The notes: generated by a model from the sequence alone, not told the origin. 64,000 nucleotides of DNA from Diphasiastrum complanatum (GCA_029204225.1 CM055101.1:6495618-6559617), one strand, 5' to 3'. Positions 47,975 to 59,868 are shown, numbered from the stretch's first letter. Numbers and translations: made by a program.

Positions 47975-48645
47975 TTGAATAGTACATTTGTTGTACTTGT
48001 TACTAGTTGGAAATGGGTTCAATTGGAGCCCTATCTTCTTGAATTTAGTGAGAGGCTAAATTCAAGTAATTATTCAATATGGAAGGTAAGGATGGAGTCA
48101 CTTTTAGTGCACCAAGATTTGTATGATCTTGTCCTTGGAGAAGAGGAAGAGCCTCAAGGAGGACAAGATGTAGTGAAGTACAAGAAAAGGTCTAGGCTAG
48201 TATTACATTGCCTTAAAATGAATGTTAGTAATGAACCTCTAAAGGAAGTTTCATCTTGTAACTCAGCCAAGGAGGCTTGGAACTCCTTAAAGGGGATTTA
48301 TGAACCAAGAATACCTCTAGAGTGCTTATGCTAAGGAATAGAGTTCTTCAAAGCAGTAGAGGTAGTGATGAGAGTGCTCAACAGTATGTCTTGAGGATAA
48401 AATCTCTCAATAAAGAACTTTCCATCATAAGTGAGAGTATCCAAGATGATGAGCTTGTGCAAATTATCTTAAATGGTCTTGGAGATGAGTTCTCCAATCT
48501 AGTTCAAAGCTTTGCAACGATGCAGTGGCTCGCAAACAAATTGCTTACATTCTTGTTGGCTGGCTTTCTATGGAAAATAGCATTTGCTCAGGCTTCATTT
48601 TTTTCATTGACTTGCTCTAAGGTCATCCCTTTTGTAGCAAGGTAG
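47975..48645 (+). pseudogene. Copia gag fragment
   Basis: Gag of the UBN2/DUF4219 type: FSERLNSSNYSIWKVRMESL, VHQDLYDLVLGEE, EVSSCNSAKEAWNSLKGIYE. After a frame change at about 48,322 it reads LRNRVLQ, SAQQYVLRIKSLNKEL and DDELVQIILNGLGDEF. The normal EGESV..Y..R...L and LL..LP.EF patterns are recognisable. Zinc knuckles and pol are missing. After about 48,560 the sequence changes to the minus-strand coding region, so a junction lies here. Confidence 0.82.
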
Positions 48646-48684
48646 TAATTGTTCTTCTGGTTGTAATCTTCCTGAAATGATAGA

Positions 48685-51380
48685 TTAGGATAACCTCCCA
48701 TTCCTTGATTTTTCCAATGGTGCAAGGGGGTTGTCGATCAATGTGTTATTTTCAAGATGAGTGTACCAACTATCCTCAGTCAAGATTTTGGACATCTGAG
48801 CAGAAGGGATAGTTAGTGAGAGGGTTGCATATGTATATTCTGAGAATTTTTCTTTAATGTACAATTGTTTAATAGGTAAAAGGGCATATGAAATGAGAGA
48901 ACCAATATTTACATGATTGTAAGTATGGTATGGTCTGGTTATTGGATTAGTGGAGCAAAGTATATTATTTGCTTTAACTTCTTCCAAATAATGAGAATAC
49001 TTAGCTTCCCAATTTGTGTAGATTTCCCATAGATCAGGGAATAACAGCTAACTGGAGATTCTGGAAGGAATTGGATTAGGGCTAGGGACAACTTCTTTAA
49101 CATCAAAAATGTGAATTGAGTCTAGCTTATTTTGATACTCATCCAGAGCTGGAAAAATATTGTTTTCAAATGTTTTTAGATATTCTAAAATATATATATA
49201 TACAAAGATCTTGTAACACATGGATATAGTTAGTTTGCATATTGAACTTATTCTGAACAATGGCAAGAGTAAGGATACCTTTTTGGTGCACTATTAGTTT
49301 GGCCCAAAAAGTGTTTAGGTTAGAAAAAGCCAGGGCTTTCCCATTGTCCTTTTGTATAACCAAAAACTCTAGGTAAAAGAAGGCAATCCATTCTCCACTG
49401 GAGTTCTGGACTACAAAAAGGTGGAAGAAAAAATATTAGTTCTTGCCGGAATGTCTGAAATTTTGTCTTTATTAGTGAATACACTACCTTGTTCTTCCTC
49501 TCGACAACTCCACTGTGTGACGCTTCAACCTGCTACTGAATGATTGCTAGCGTTGCTAGTTGGTCTGCAGCAGTTGTGTCTCTAGTTGCTTTTAGTTTCA
49601 CAGCATTCTCAGGATCAGTCTGCACCTCTTGATCTTTCTGGATTTGCTTAAAAACAATATCTGTCAGGATGGCCTTCTCTGATGTATCTTTAGCTGGCTC
49701 ATCCATCTGCGTAGACTGGTCTTGGCGCTGGACAGGTTCTTCGTCTTCAAAATTCTAAATTTGGCTTGATTGAAACTTAGCCTCTTCTAGTTCTTCCTTC
49801 AATTTCTCATATGCAGCCATCTGGAGTTGCAAATATTACAGCCGGAAGGTCTGGATAATTATTTCTTGAATACCTTTCCAAGTTGTTGGGTCGATCCTAT
49901 ATCTCCCATGAGATACACAGGCTCCCAATGTGACTTCGGCGCTTATCCGCCATAGAATTGTCTCGTCGGCCTGTTTCTTATAGATTTGGTTGTCTTTCCT
50001 CAGCATGTCTGCATAATTTTGCAGCTGGGCAATAGAGTCCTGGAGCTGTCTTTGATTCGCTTCGGCACTCTCCTTATCGGTAATGGCATTGTTGAGTTTG
50101 TCGCTTAGCTCCTCGTTACTACTCTGCAAAGTAGCTACATGTCTTTCCTCCTGCAAAGAAGCCTGTAGGATCTGCATCTGCTGCTTGAGCAATAGATTTT
50201 TATTTTCAAAAGCATTGGACTACTCCTGAATTGCTTCAACTACCTCCAGCGTAGCTTCTTGTCTTCTTTTTGCTTATTTGAGGGCTATGTATTTCCTGAT
50301 CAACTCTGCTTGAGCTGCTTCAAGCTCTTTGCTCTTGTGTGACAGCTCAGCCTTGATTTCCTCCAACTCTCCATTTTTCTAGATTAGGTTTGTTCGGATG
50401 GAATCGTACTTTGATCCAAGCTTCCTTGAGACTTTCTCTAGGTTGACAAAATGTTGAATGGCTGCCTGTGTCTGAGAGCAATGTACCCAAAGTCTTCAAA
50501 TATAATTATTCATCGAGGACTGGTGCCTCGACATCACTTTTGCTTTCTTGCTAAATATCAAAAATTTGTTCTTCTTTTTGTGTTGGCTCCTGCTGGATAT
50601 CTTCTTGGTTCTGCTCCTACTCAACAACATTTTCTATTTCTTCTTCTGTTTCTCGGCTCCTTTCTGCACTAGAAGACAGCTTATATTGTGATGACAGAGA
50701 GGACATCCTCACCGAGATCCCTTGGTGTTGGCTTGATGATGATGATGTTATCTCTATAGTGGTTGCCTTTGATGCTTGCATTTGGGAATCAGCCTCAACT
50801 GAAGGGGCTAACTCTGGTAGCACCGGTGCAATTCTGATATCTTCTTGCACAGTTAACACACCGGCATGCATACATAGAATACCAACCTGCATACCAAGCC
50901 TGGAGAACTGATTAATCTTTACTAACTTACAAAATTTTTTAAAAGCAATCTGTCCAAAAGCAATGGGTTCTATGTTCAGGCCTCTCAGCAGGTTTCCCAT
51001 ATTCATGTTAGAAATGGTATACTCTTGCTCCGGTAAGAAGCAAGAGCAAATCACACAAAGCTTTTGAGGATATAAGAGAGTTTATAGCCCCTTTTCTCGA
51101 GATAAGCTTCTTCCTTAAAAACTTCGCTTTTTGCTGTCCATAGGCAAACCTAAGGCACGAATCCTTCTGTAATAATGATCTTTTGATTCCGGACAATGGT
51201 GAAAATATGTCCTTTCTTCGTCTCGTTCAGATTTTGGATCAGCTCATGGCACACATCTGTAAGGATTACTGATGGATCAAATTGAAGTAGTCCTTCAATC
51301 CGTGCTCGTATAGCTGATGGTTGTATAATCGGTAAGACTGGCTTTGGGTGCATTTTGAACACAATCGCCATGACGCTCAT
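48685..51380 (-). pseudogene. Long extra coding region downstream of the Gypsy pol, with a coiled-coil section
   Basis: This minus-strand stretch of 2.7 kb reads as protein with only scattered stops. It starts at 51,380 with MSVMAIVFKMHPKPVLPIIQ and continues into a Ser-rich part (TTIEITSSSSSQHQG) and a Glu/Gln-rich linker. A heptad-like coiled coil follows at about 50,350-49,990 (IKAELSHKSKELEAAQAELI and NEELSDKLNNAITDKESAEA). After more linker (QKDQEVQTDPENAVKLKA) a C-terminal part at 49,370-48,685 includes KALAFSNLNTFWAKLIVHQK and PITRPYHTYNHVNIGSLISY. It lies between the end of the Gypsy integrase and the far end of the element, where Athila and some Tat elements carry an extra (env-like or unknown) ORF. 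I recognise no domain and do not know whether it is one protein or two. Confidence 0.45.
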
Positions 51381-52159
51381 AATAGTAAACTAGTGATGGC
51401 AGAAGAGAGCTTGATTGTAAAAATTCACGAAATCATAAAACAAGAGTGATGGAAAAGTGGTGGCGAAAAAAAACAAATCAGAAGTGTTTGAGGTTTCTGG
51501 TATATTGATGATATATCGACAAATTAGACAAATATTGAATGAAAGCGTGTCTTTCGTTTTGAAGGTACAAACTCAACAATAAAGTATCTAGTCCTACAAA
51601 ACAAAAATAAATAAATAAATGAAAAATAAACAAAATACACAAATGCTTCGCTCTGTTCACAAAAGTTTAGCTCGGCATTTCTGAGTATTGAACTGCAAAA
51701 ATAAAGAATATACACAATTTATGAAACAATGTACATGATATTGGAAGCGAAGACTATCGCTTTCTTCGTTAGTGTCTAGCGAAAAAATTGTCTGAGCAAA
51801 AAATATATGGGCGAAAAATGTATGGGTGAAAAATGCGAAGGTGTCGGGTTTTTTGCAAAAATATAGTGACAATGATGAAACGAAGGTGTTGGCATTTTCA
51901 GAAAAATGCAGCAAAAATATAAATGTAGCGAAAGTGTCACCTTTTTTGCACATTTTGTGAAGGTAATGGATTGAAAAAAAAAAATGTTGGTTGGATAAAA
52001 TGTGAACATTGTCACAAATTTCGTTACAACACATATGGGCGAAGAATGCGAAGGTGCAAGTGTCGCAATTCGCAAACTTCGGCGGAAATTATTGGACCAA
52101 AGATGACAAGTTTTTAGAAACTAGATAAAATGTGAATAGTATCGAAAATTAGTCATAGT
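51381..52159. other. Gap between Gypsy pol and the extra ORF
   Basis: No supported gene. The stretch at about 51,720-52,080 is repetitive (GCGAAAATG/GCGAAGGTG-type words) and may be a spacer of the element. TTTTTTGCA-like runs make the short open frames here meaningless. Confidence 0.4.
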
Positions 52160-53072
52160 AGGGCTTCACCCTTGAGCCATTTACTCGAGCATCAAGTAAA
52201 TGTCCTTCAAGATCGGCTAACTAAAGTGATCCATTGTTAAAAACTTCTATGACTTTGTAAGGTCCCATCCATCTGGTATGTAATTTTCTAGGAGACAACG
52301 TGTGTCTATTATCATACAGAAGCATGTAGTCCCCTCATTTAATTTTTATTTTTTTAATGGATTGGTCAAAATTTTCTTTTCTTTTATTCTGAAGTCGTTT
52401 AGTCTCTATTAATGAAAGACGACGATCCTCCTCCAGTTGCGTCAAAGATATCATTCGCTCCCAGAGACTATCGTGTTTATCCATTCGCTCTTCATTACTA
52501 ATGTGAAACATCGGAACTTTGAATTTTATTGGTAATATAGAATGCATTCTACACACAAGATAGTATGGAGTCTGCCTAGTTGTGATCTTTTCAACAGTTC
52601 TGTATGCCCATAAGACAGATGGTAACTTTTGATTCCAATCAGAAGAATGCGTTTCTGTTACTTTATTCAAAATTTTACACAAAACTTTATTTGCCCGCTT
52701 CGTAAGCCCATTCGCTTTTGGATTATATGGAGTGGTTTGGCAATGTGTAATAGAAAAGTATGGCAACATGGCCTCGATGGTCTGATTAAGGAAATGGGTT
52801 TCCTTATTGCTAACGAGTTCTAAGGGACATCCATATCGTGTGATAATGTTTTGGAATAAAAACTTTGCTACAGTCTTAGCATCGTTTTTAACTATGGCTT
52901 CGGCCTCTACCATCTTGGTAGCATAGTTTGTAGCAACGAGCATGTAATGTCGACTAGTTTTATGGGTGATCGGTTTGATAGGTCCTACAAAATCTATCTC
53001 CCACTTCTCAAAAGGTGCTAAGGGAATAATTGGAGTAAGCGGCCAATGTGTCGCGAAGCTAGGTTTCCCCAT
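52160..53072 (-). pseudogene. Gypsy integrase core and C-terminus
   Basis: Read on the minus strand: PFEKWEIDFVGPI, YMLVATNYATKMVEAEAI, ITRYGCPLELVSNKETHFLN, NPKANGLTKRANK, SSDWNQKLPSVLWAYRT. After a stop near 52,335 the C-terminal domain continues: GDYMLLYDNRHTLSPRKLHT, RWMGPYKVIEV, LADLEGHLLDARVNGSRVKP. In working elements the second and third catalytic residues lie in VSDRGTHF and in an ANG.VE.FNK-type motif. Here they read N (VSNKETHF) and K (NGLTKRANK), so the enzyme is dead. The domain order and motifs suggest the Athila/Tat side of Gypsy. Confidence 0.9.
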
Positions 53073-53281
53073 CCTATGACATGCATCACATTTTTGAATG
53101 AATATTTTAACATCTCTATAGACGGTAAGCCACCAATATTTAGCATTAAGGATCTTTCTTGCAGTATTTTTAAGAGCATAGTGACCCTCGAATCTTCCTC
53201 ATGTAATGCACTTATTACAGCGGTCGTCTCAGTTGGTTTTAAACATCGGCGGAGACTATCGTCAGCTCCTAATTTATACAA
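53018..53281 (-). pseudogene. Gypsy integrase zinc-binding (H2C2) region, frameshifted
   Basis: In the recorded frame it reads YKLGADDSLRRCLKPTETTA and ALHEE; the neighbouring frames complete the expected H-H-C-C module before MGKPSFATHWPLTP. At least one frameshift lies between ALHEE and the zinc-finger cysteines. Confidence 0.7.
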
Positions 53282-53474
53282 TATTCTATTTATAATCGTA
53301 TAAGGTCCTACTTTTGAAAGGGAAATAGTTTTTGCTATTTATTAAAATGTTCAAGATAAATCTGGTCCTGTAAAAAATTAATAATATCCATATTTTTCGT
53401 TTGGAGGCAGAATATATAATCAGCATTTTGATGATCCTTGTCTCTTCTTAATTCTATTTCATAATTAAACTCAT

Positions 53475-53708
53475 CTAATAACAATACCCATCTAGATCAG
53501 GTTTATTCACTAAATGTTTCAATGTATAGTGATCTACGTGAAAGATGAAAGGGTATCCTAAAAGATAATGTCTAAATTTTTTTACTGAATAAATCATTCC
53601 TAGTGCTTCACGCTCTATAGCAGAATAGTTCTTTTCTGATGCAGCGAGTTGCCTACCCGCATAATAAATTGGGTAATCTATATTTTGGTCATCTTTCTGA
53701 CTAAGCAC
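53475..53708 (-). pseudogene. Gypsy RNase H domain fragment
   Basis: Reads YPIYYAGRQLAASEKNYSAI, EREALGMIYSVKKFRHYLLG and PFIFHVDHYTLKHLVNKPDL. These are the standard 'YYASR.L..AE.NY...E.E.LA..F...KFR.YL.G' and 'DH..L..L' motifs. The frame is lost upstream, in the RT thumb (53,709-54,024). Confidence 0.9.
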
Positions 53709-54024
53709 TACACCTATTGCAAATGATAATGTATCTACATATACATGGAGCTTTTTAGCCCAATTTGGAGGTCTAACTCCAATGGCTTCTGCTAATGATT
53801 GTTTCAGTTTATCAAAAGCTCGCTGATGGTCCTGTGACCAATGGTACTCAACAGACTTTTTTAATAAACTTGTTAAAGGAGTTACTACTATGGCATAATC
53901 CTTAATTATCCTACGTGTCCTAGAAAACCTCTAAGCTCTCGTAGATTAGTTGGTTCTAATAACTCTAAAATCATTTTTACTTTTTCGATGTCGGCTTGTA
54001 TACCGTCCTTCGAAATTTTATGTC

Positions 54025-54891
54025 TTATATTGCGTCTAATTGGTCTTTAGTTGATGAATAGACACAAAAGTCATCCATGAAAATTTCTAAAAACTTCCGT
54101 AAAACATTTTGAAAAATGTTCGTCATCATACGTTGGAATGTGGCAGGTGCATTACAAAGACCAAAGGGCATTCGCTTATACACGTACGTCCCCCAATCAG
54201 TGGTAAAAGTGGTCTTGGATCTATCTTCCTCTTTGATAAAAACTTGGTTATAACTTGAGAATCCATCTAAAAAGCTATAACGTTCATGACCAGCTACTTG
54301 GTGAAGAATAGTATCTGTATACGACAGAGGATGATAATCCTTTGTTATAGCAGCATTTAGTTTTCTAAAATCTTGGCAAAGTCTAATCTTGCTCGTCTTT
54401 TTCTTAGGTACTATAACTATTGGTGACACCCACTCAATGCTTTGAACAGGATATATAATACCCGCTCTAAGACATCTATCTAATTCGTCTTTAACTAACA
54501 AGGAATACTTTGGATTCAATCTATATTGGCGCTGCCTAACATGTATTGTTCCTTGAATAAGATCTATTCTATGTTCGCCCCATTTAACTGGCATTCCTAT
54601 TAAATCGTCCATCGACCAAGCAAATATGTTTTGGTATTTATGAAGAAGTAATATATACTCTTCACGTTCCTGGTCCGATTGGTGTTTATATAAATTCAAA
54701 ATTTTACCTTTATTAATTTCTATTTCTACATAATTTGTTACCATCCCTTCAGTCAGGCTTGCTCTGGTTCCACCCAAAACTTCCCTCGACTCGGATGTTG
54801 TTGGTATTTCCTCATCCTCGTCAATCTCATAACATTCTATAAAATTGATCCAAGATTCAGCTGGTCTTGCTAACTCCTCACCCCATCTCAA
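54025..54891 (-). pseudogene. Gypsy reverse transcriptase
   Basis: One open frame of 288 codons. Motifs in order are YQNIFAWSMDDLIGMP, GIIYPVQSIEWVSPIVIVPK, LCQDFRKLNAAITKDYHPL, RYSFLDGFSSYNQVF, KRMPFGLCNAPATFQRMM and the active site FLEIFMDDFCVYSS. The catalytic D-DD positions are present (FLD, FMDDF). The FMDD box with CNAPATFQR is typical of Athila/Tat-type plant Gypsy elements. A frame change follows the active site. Confidence 0.93.
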
Positions 54892-55188
54892 AAGGTGACC
54901 ACCTATTGGACTGGCTATGAGAATGCCTAGAAAAAATATTTGTTTGGTAGACCAGTTTATAATAGCATCTGCTTGATATAGCTACGGTCTTCCAAATAAT
55001 ATTGAATACAGTGGTGTATCTACTGGGTTTATGACAAAGAAATGCATAACAAACGTCTATGTCTCTATAATTACACTAATACCTTTTAGCTCACCTACTG
55101 GTATGCATTTGGATGCGTCTGCTAAATGGATTTCATGGTAAGTAATAGGTTTTATCTGTTTTTCTAGTCCTAATTCTATAACCATTGT

Positions 55189-55440
55189 TTATGTTATTAA
55201 GTTGATACTGGATCCTGAGTCTATAGTATGATCTCCTATAATAGCACTAATCTCTGGGACTCCACAATCTCTTCTATCTACATATTCTACTTTACTATTG
55301 TATGCAGGTATACTTAGTGTGACAAACCTCTCCCCTTGCTCAGTCCTTATGGACTGAAGCTCTTCATCCTCCGAAGTATAGCTCGAGGATGATGTAGGTG
55401 TCACGGGGTCCGGGCAGCTCACGGGGTCCGGGCACCTCAC
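55189..55440 (-). pseudogene. Gypsy aspartic protease fragment
   Basis: Contains VPEISAIIGDHTIDSGSSIN, with DSG as the active-site triad. It is preceded by a Ser-rich stretch and, at the very start, by a short tandem duplication at DNA level (CACGGGGTCCGGGCA twice, 55,400-55,432). Gag sequence is missing upstream: unrelated DNA begins at about 55,440, so the element is 5'-truncated there. Confidence 0.8.
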
Positions 55441-55710
55441 ACATTTTCAACGGAACAGAGTGTTGCGGAAAGAGTAAATAGCAAAGTTCTCGAAATTGAA
55501 ATCTAAAGCAATGGAACTTTTAGCTTGCCAATATAGTTTATGAAAAAAAAACAACTCGGGAAAACTTACTGCTAGCGAGAGAGAGTTAGCGTTGATCGAA
55601 GGACGGCCGAAGGAAAGGTAGAAGCAGCAGCAGGAGAAACAAGCGCCAGTTGAAGATTTCAAGCCTTTGATGCAGCGATCGTGCCATCTCTGGCTATTTC
55701 TGGATCTGCA

Positions 55711-55911
55711 TTTTTCCATGAAAGGGCTAAGTACTTCATATTCAGAGGAAACAGGGTCTACCTCGGGAAAATTCAGATGGTGGGTATTGTTTTCATAGTT
55801 CAACAGTTGGACGGTTTTGCCTTTCTTCCTTAGAAGATCCACGTATTCAATCTGACGATCATGGAGTATATCCTTACCTACTATCACTATCAATGTTGGA
55901 GGACTAAGGAC
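55711..55911 (-). pseudogene. Carboxylesterase (CXE-type alpha/beta hydrolase) C-terminal exon fragment
   Basis: Read on the minus strand: LSPPTLIVIVGKDILHDRQI, EYVDLLRKKGKTVQL, NYENNTHHLNF. Plant carboxylesterases of the CXE/GID1-like family carry PPTLVVV...D.L.DR...Y...L...GK.VEL..Y....H.F near the C-terminus, where D and H belong to the Ser-Asp-His triad. Both acidic and His positions seem present. The stop just upstream of VLSPP and the lack of the HGGG and GxSxG parts show that only a fragment is here. It sits between Gypsy protease DNA and unknown repeats, so it is probably a gene piece trapped among transposons. Confidence 0.6.
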
Positions 55912-56639
55912 TCAACGGCCTCCAAACGCCTTCTTACCATGTCATGAGTAATTAATAATGATGCCGAAGCGATAATGCCTCATTGTACCGCCCTGTAGCA
56001 GGTTTCACCAGCCAAAATTTGCCCCAAATTTGGCCCTACGATATCCAAATAGCGAATGTAGCCCATCACTAGGTCACCCACACTCCGCTCGATAGAATGG
56101 TGACGAAAACACCCCAAAACACGTCTCTCCCTACTTCGTGACGTCGCTCTGTCCGCTAGCTCTGAGCAGCCAGTTTCAGGGGTCATTTTGGCCCAAAGAT
56201 GACCAAAATAGGTGCCTTCTAGCTAAAGATAGCCCTCTCCAAAGATTGCCCTTGCAAAATGAACTATAACTTCATATTGAAGTTTCTTAATGAAAAACCA
56301 GTGACTTTAAAAGTTGGGTCCCTTTCAGCAATTCAAAATGAAAATTTCTAATGACGTTGAAGGCCAAAATGCACTTCAAGCCCATCTCATGGCTTGACAT
56401 AGATCCGACGGTCCTTCCTTTCTCTACCATTGATCTCCATAGCGCCTGATCCTGCAGTTCATCGCGTTCTTGTGAGCCGAAGCCATTTCCTCGGACCGCT
56501 ATTCCCTCAAGTGCACTACGGGCTGGCTTGACTGAGGGCGCGCGACAGCCTCCTCGTGGCCTCCTCCCTCCTTCCTTCCTTGCTTGCATAGCTATGGTGG
56601 AAACATAAGATAAAAACCTCTGGTATGGATTGATCTGGT

Positions 56640-56784
56640 GTATGATACGTATATATATGATATTGCTTTAGAAGTTGATAGATCACAATTATAAGCAAAC
56701 TTTGTATACAGATATTTTATCATTATCTAATTATGATACGTATATATATGATATTGCTTTAGAAGTTGATAGATCACAATTATA
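56640..56784. repeat. Tandem duplication, ~91-bp period
   Basis: TGATACGTATATATATGATA...GATAGATCACAATTATA occurs at 56,640-56,692 and again at 56,731-56,784. Confidence 0.9.
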
Positions 56785-56915
56785 GTTCATTTTGGTAAAT
56801 TGTATGAAATCATTTCCATTATCTTTCAATTTGAAATATTTAGTATGATCTCCAGTTACACATTCATAAATTCATAACTCTCTCCATATGTAGTTCATTC
56901 ATAAGAGAACATGCA

Positions 56916-57103
56916 CATTCACAGTTAATTTGATTCAATCATTGATGAAATTGCCATTATTTATCTACAAAATCTTGACCATATTTTTCAATGGTCTTGT
57001 CATGCTATAATATGTGGTTTTTGGAATATATAAATGATATATATAGCTCTAATAGTGTTTTTCAACCACTTTGAGCAATAGCTTCTCCATGTTTTTCAAT
57101 GGA
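56916..57103. repeat. Direct repeat, partner 63,813-64,000
   Basis: About 188 bp, starting CATTCACA(G/A)TTAATTTGATT and including TCTTGACCATATTTTTCAAT and TTTTTCAACCACTTTGAGCA, recur at the end of the window. The match runs to the last base, so the partner may continue outside. Confidence 0.9.
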
Positions 57104-58527
57104 TCAGCAACAGTAAATTTATTATGCTTGTAGAGTTCAATTATATTTATTAAGCATTGTCAATCATTCAAATTGAGAAAACTACAACTAAATTCCGTTT
57201 AACGAAATTTTTCTCAATTCTACTGCACTCTTTGGGTTTTAAAGAGCATTATACCTTTTTGGATCGTTAAGATCCGAGTTACGGATTGAAACTTATAGCC
57301 ATTTGAAAATCCATAATAAGTTTAATTCTTGTAAAGCATATATAATATTCCATAAAAAGCAAATCGAATGTTTCTTTATTTTCTGTAGTTTTTACAGCAG
57401 AAGGTGAATCTGAAAATTATTAGACTGTTAAAAAAATAAGATAAAATAAAAATACCATATCCTGTATATTATGGGTCACATATTCAATATGAGCACAAAA
57501 GTCCATTCTTTATTAAAACAAATACTTATTATTCATAATAAACAGAAACTGGTCTGCATGCTTAAACAGATAATTAAACCATAAAATGATTTCACCTCAA
57601 ATCCTTATGCTCTGACTTAAATTATAAGGAGGGTCCTTCAGCTAAAGTCAGGTCTTCCACAATTGGAGTCACTCTGCATGCATCTTTTCCAATAGGTTAT
57701 TGCCAGACTGCCGGTTCCCATTGTTAACTTTTTCGGTCTTCTCTTTCACCAAAAATTTAGGAAGAAGAAGATATAGAAAAGGAGGGGGGGGGGGGGCTCG
57801 TATCTAGCGAGCATGGTGGCCCTTTGGCCCAATCTTCAAATGACAACAATATCAGACAAATTAGAGCTATTTTTAATACTTTACTATTTTTAGTAAGTTA
57901 TAAAATAGCAATAAGCTATTTTTAGCAACACTCATAAGTGACTTTTATGGATGATAAAATCGATAGTTGCTAATTAGTTTTATTAAAATGGCAATTTCTA
58001 GCCATATTGTAATGATGAAATGTACTTGATATTATGATTAATAAAAATATGCCCAAGTACCTTTAAGGCACTGACTTAAGTTTCAAGGAAAGGTCCAAAG
58101 GCTAAGAGTCCTGCAAACAACGACAATCAAAGTTCAGTTCAATACGAAGACAACAAATCAGCGAAAATACGACAATTAAATCAATGATCGCAACAAATAA
58201 TATCATTTGAAGATTAAGGATGTCCTTGAAGAATTAGGACCATGACCTTATTCGAAGAATATTGCAAAGTAAAATACAGTGACTAAGTCCGGAATCATTC
58301 GAATGATAGCTAACAAAAGTTAATAAAAAGATCTTCAACGACAATTGAAAACGTCAAGCTGCGACCAAGTAATGAAGTAACATTACTTTACAAATTAATC
58401 AATTCTTGAAAAAAAATCCAAGAGTTTGAATTGGTCAGCTACTGATAGAGTTAAAACCATGCTTCCAAAATGGCAGTTGGAATTGTAAATCAATGTAGTG
58501 TATGTCTCTACAAAAAATGAAGGACTA

Positions 58528-58648
58528 ACACATTACAAATGTTGCAATCATAATGGGGTGAATGGGGCTGAATACCCATGATTAACACATTACAAATGTT
58601 GCAATCATAATGCCGGGGTGAATGGGGCTAAATAGCCATGATTAACGA
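58528..58648. repeat. Two-copy tandem repeat, ~62 bp
   Basis: AACACATTACAAATGTTGCAATCATAATG...GGGGTGAATGGGGCT.AATA.CCATGATT occurs twice head to tail. The second copy has an extra CC. Confidence 0.9.
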
Positions 58649-58886
58649 TTTTGAAGGAATTGTCTTGGTAAGGCCAAAAGGCCTTTGTATCAATATGAAA
58701 ACTGGAAAACCTTATTGAACGCATTTTTCCCTTCAATGAGGTTTAGCTATGAAGAGGAGACACTTCAAATGGTAGGTGGGGCAAGTTTTCACTATGGGCT
58801 ATTCCCTGCTTCTGAAATCAACCAAGTTACTATGGACATATGTTAAATGGATATGAAATTTTTCATAAGGATTGGTGAATTTGGAT

Positions 58887-59377
58887 TCAGTGGATGGGAT
58901 TCAATGGACAATGGAATATGTTGGTGTTGGTGTTTTCAACTGGGATGAAAAGGAACCGTTTTCTCTCGCACGAGCAGAAGGAGGAGGAGGATTCAGGAGG
59001 ACGGATTAGTTCGTTCCAGTGTATGCTTGCTTTTGTTATGAGCAAAGAGCATTCTAGTGTTCTGGTTATGAAAAATGGCATGGATTCTTCTGCTGCATTC
59101 TCTTTCTTAATGATTTGATATTATGTTGATTGATCCTTGATAGCCCCAGCATAGAAGTAAAAACTATAGTAAATGTTTGGGTAGGATCTGAGTCGATCTC
59201 CCGTGATTCTCGGTTAGAAATCTCCTTAAGTTTCTCAAGAAGCTAAAAGAATTTTGATCAAGAATCTCCCGAAATTCATTTAGATCCTACCTAAGATCGA
59301 GACTTCAGATCTATCACAATCTTTCATTAGCGAATGGTTGCACCTCTTAGATATTGCACATTTTTATGCATTGAAGG
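58887..59377. other. No supported gene
   Basis: Frames on both strands of about 64-75 codons overlap each other at 58,887-59,118 with no recognisable motif. The rest is non-coding DNA before the LTR. Confidence 0.35.
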
Positions 59378-59856
59378 TATTACATCCATGTCTAGTATGA
59401 GGGATTCAAAATAATTCCTGACATGGATAGTCGGTCACTCCAGTTGTATGTGGTTATTAGCTATGCCTCGTCATTTCGGGCTTGGCCAGTAAAGTAATTA
59501 ATAATCATATGAGGGCCCAGATCTATAATTGGACATAGCAGTACTTGCATGGTGTTTGACTGTTGTAATGCATGAATAGGAGGTCAATTGCTATTCCAGG
59601 TTGCATGGCGATCCTAAGAGGAATATTCTTTCATCTTGGGAGAGAATATATACTAGTGGAAACTTACCCATCTACCTATTGGATTTTCTGATCCTTGTAG
59701 CCAGGAGCCCCTCCTCGCATTCATTCACCATGGCATGGGAAGTGGCTAGGGTAGTGAATAGCCATTTCTTGTTGGTTGGGTCGTTTTGCTCCACAGATGT
59801 CCCTTTTGTTGCTTGCAACAGGATCTAGTCAGATCTTCACTAGGCGGTCCTTATAG
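59378..59856 (+). mobile_element. LTR (copy C) of the Gypsy-type family, plus orientation
   Basis: The same LTR as at 24.8 and 30.6 kb, reversed: ATTACATCCATGTC..., ATAATCATATGAGGGCCCAG, GTTTTGCTCCACAGATGTCC, ending directly before the primer site. The element continues for only about 15 bp past the primer site before duplicated DNA starts, so it is a truncated 5' end. Confidence 0.85.
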
Positions 59857-59868
59857 TGGTATCAGAGC
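59857..59868 (+). promoter_or_regulatory. Primer binding site of LTR copy C
   Basis: TGGTATCAGAGC, the canonical tRNA-iMet primer site, directly after the LTR. Confidence 0.9.

Larger units (their letters stand above)
55912..58886. other. Mostly non-coding stretch
   Basis: No supported gene; the minus-strand frames at 55,980-56,186 and 56,287-56,589 have no known motif. It holds a 91-bp-period tandem duplication (56,640-56,784) and a block repeated at the end of the window (56,916-57,103). It also has a run of 13 G (57,784-57,796) and a two-copy repeat at 58,528-58,648. Otherwise AT-rich. Confidence 0.5.
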
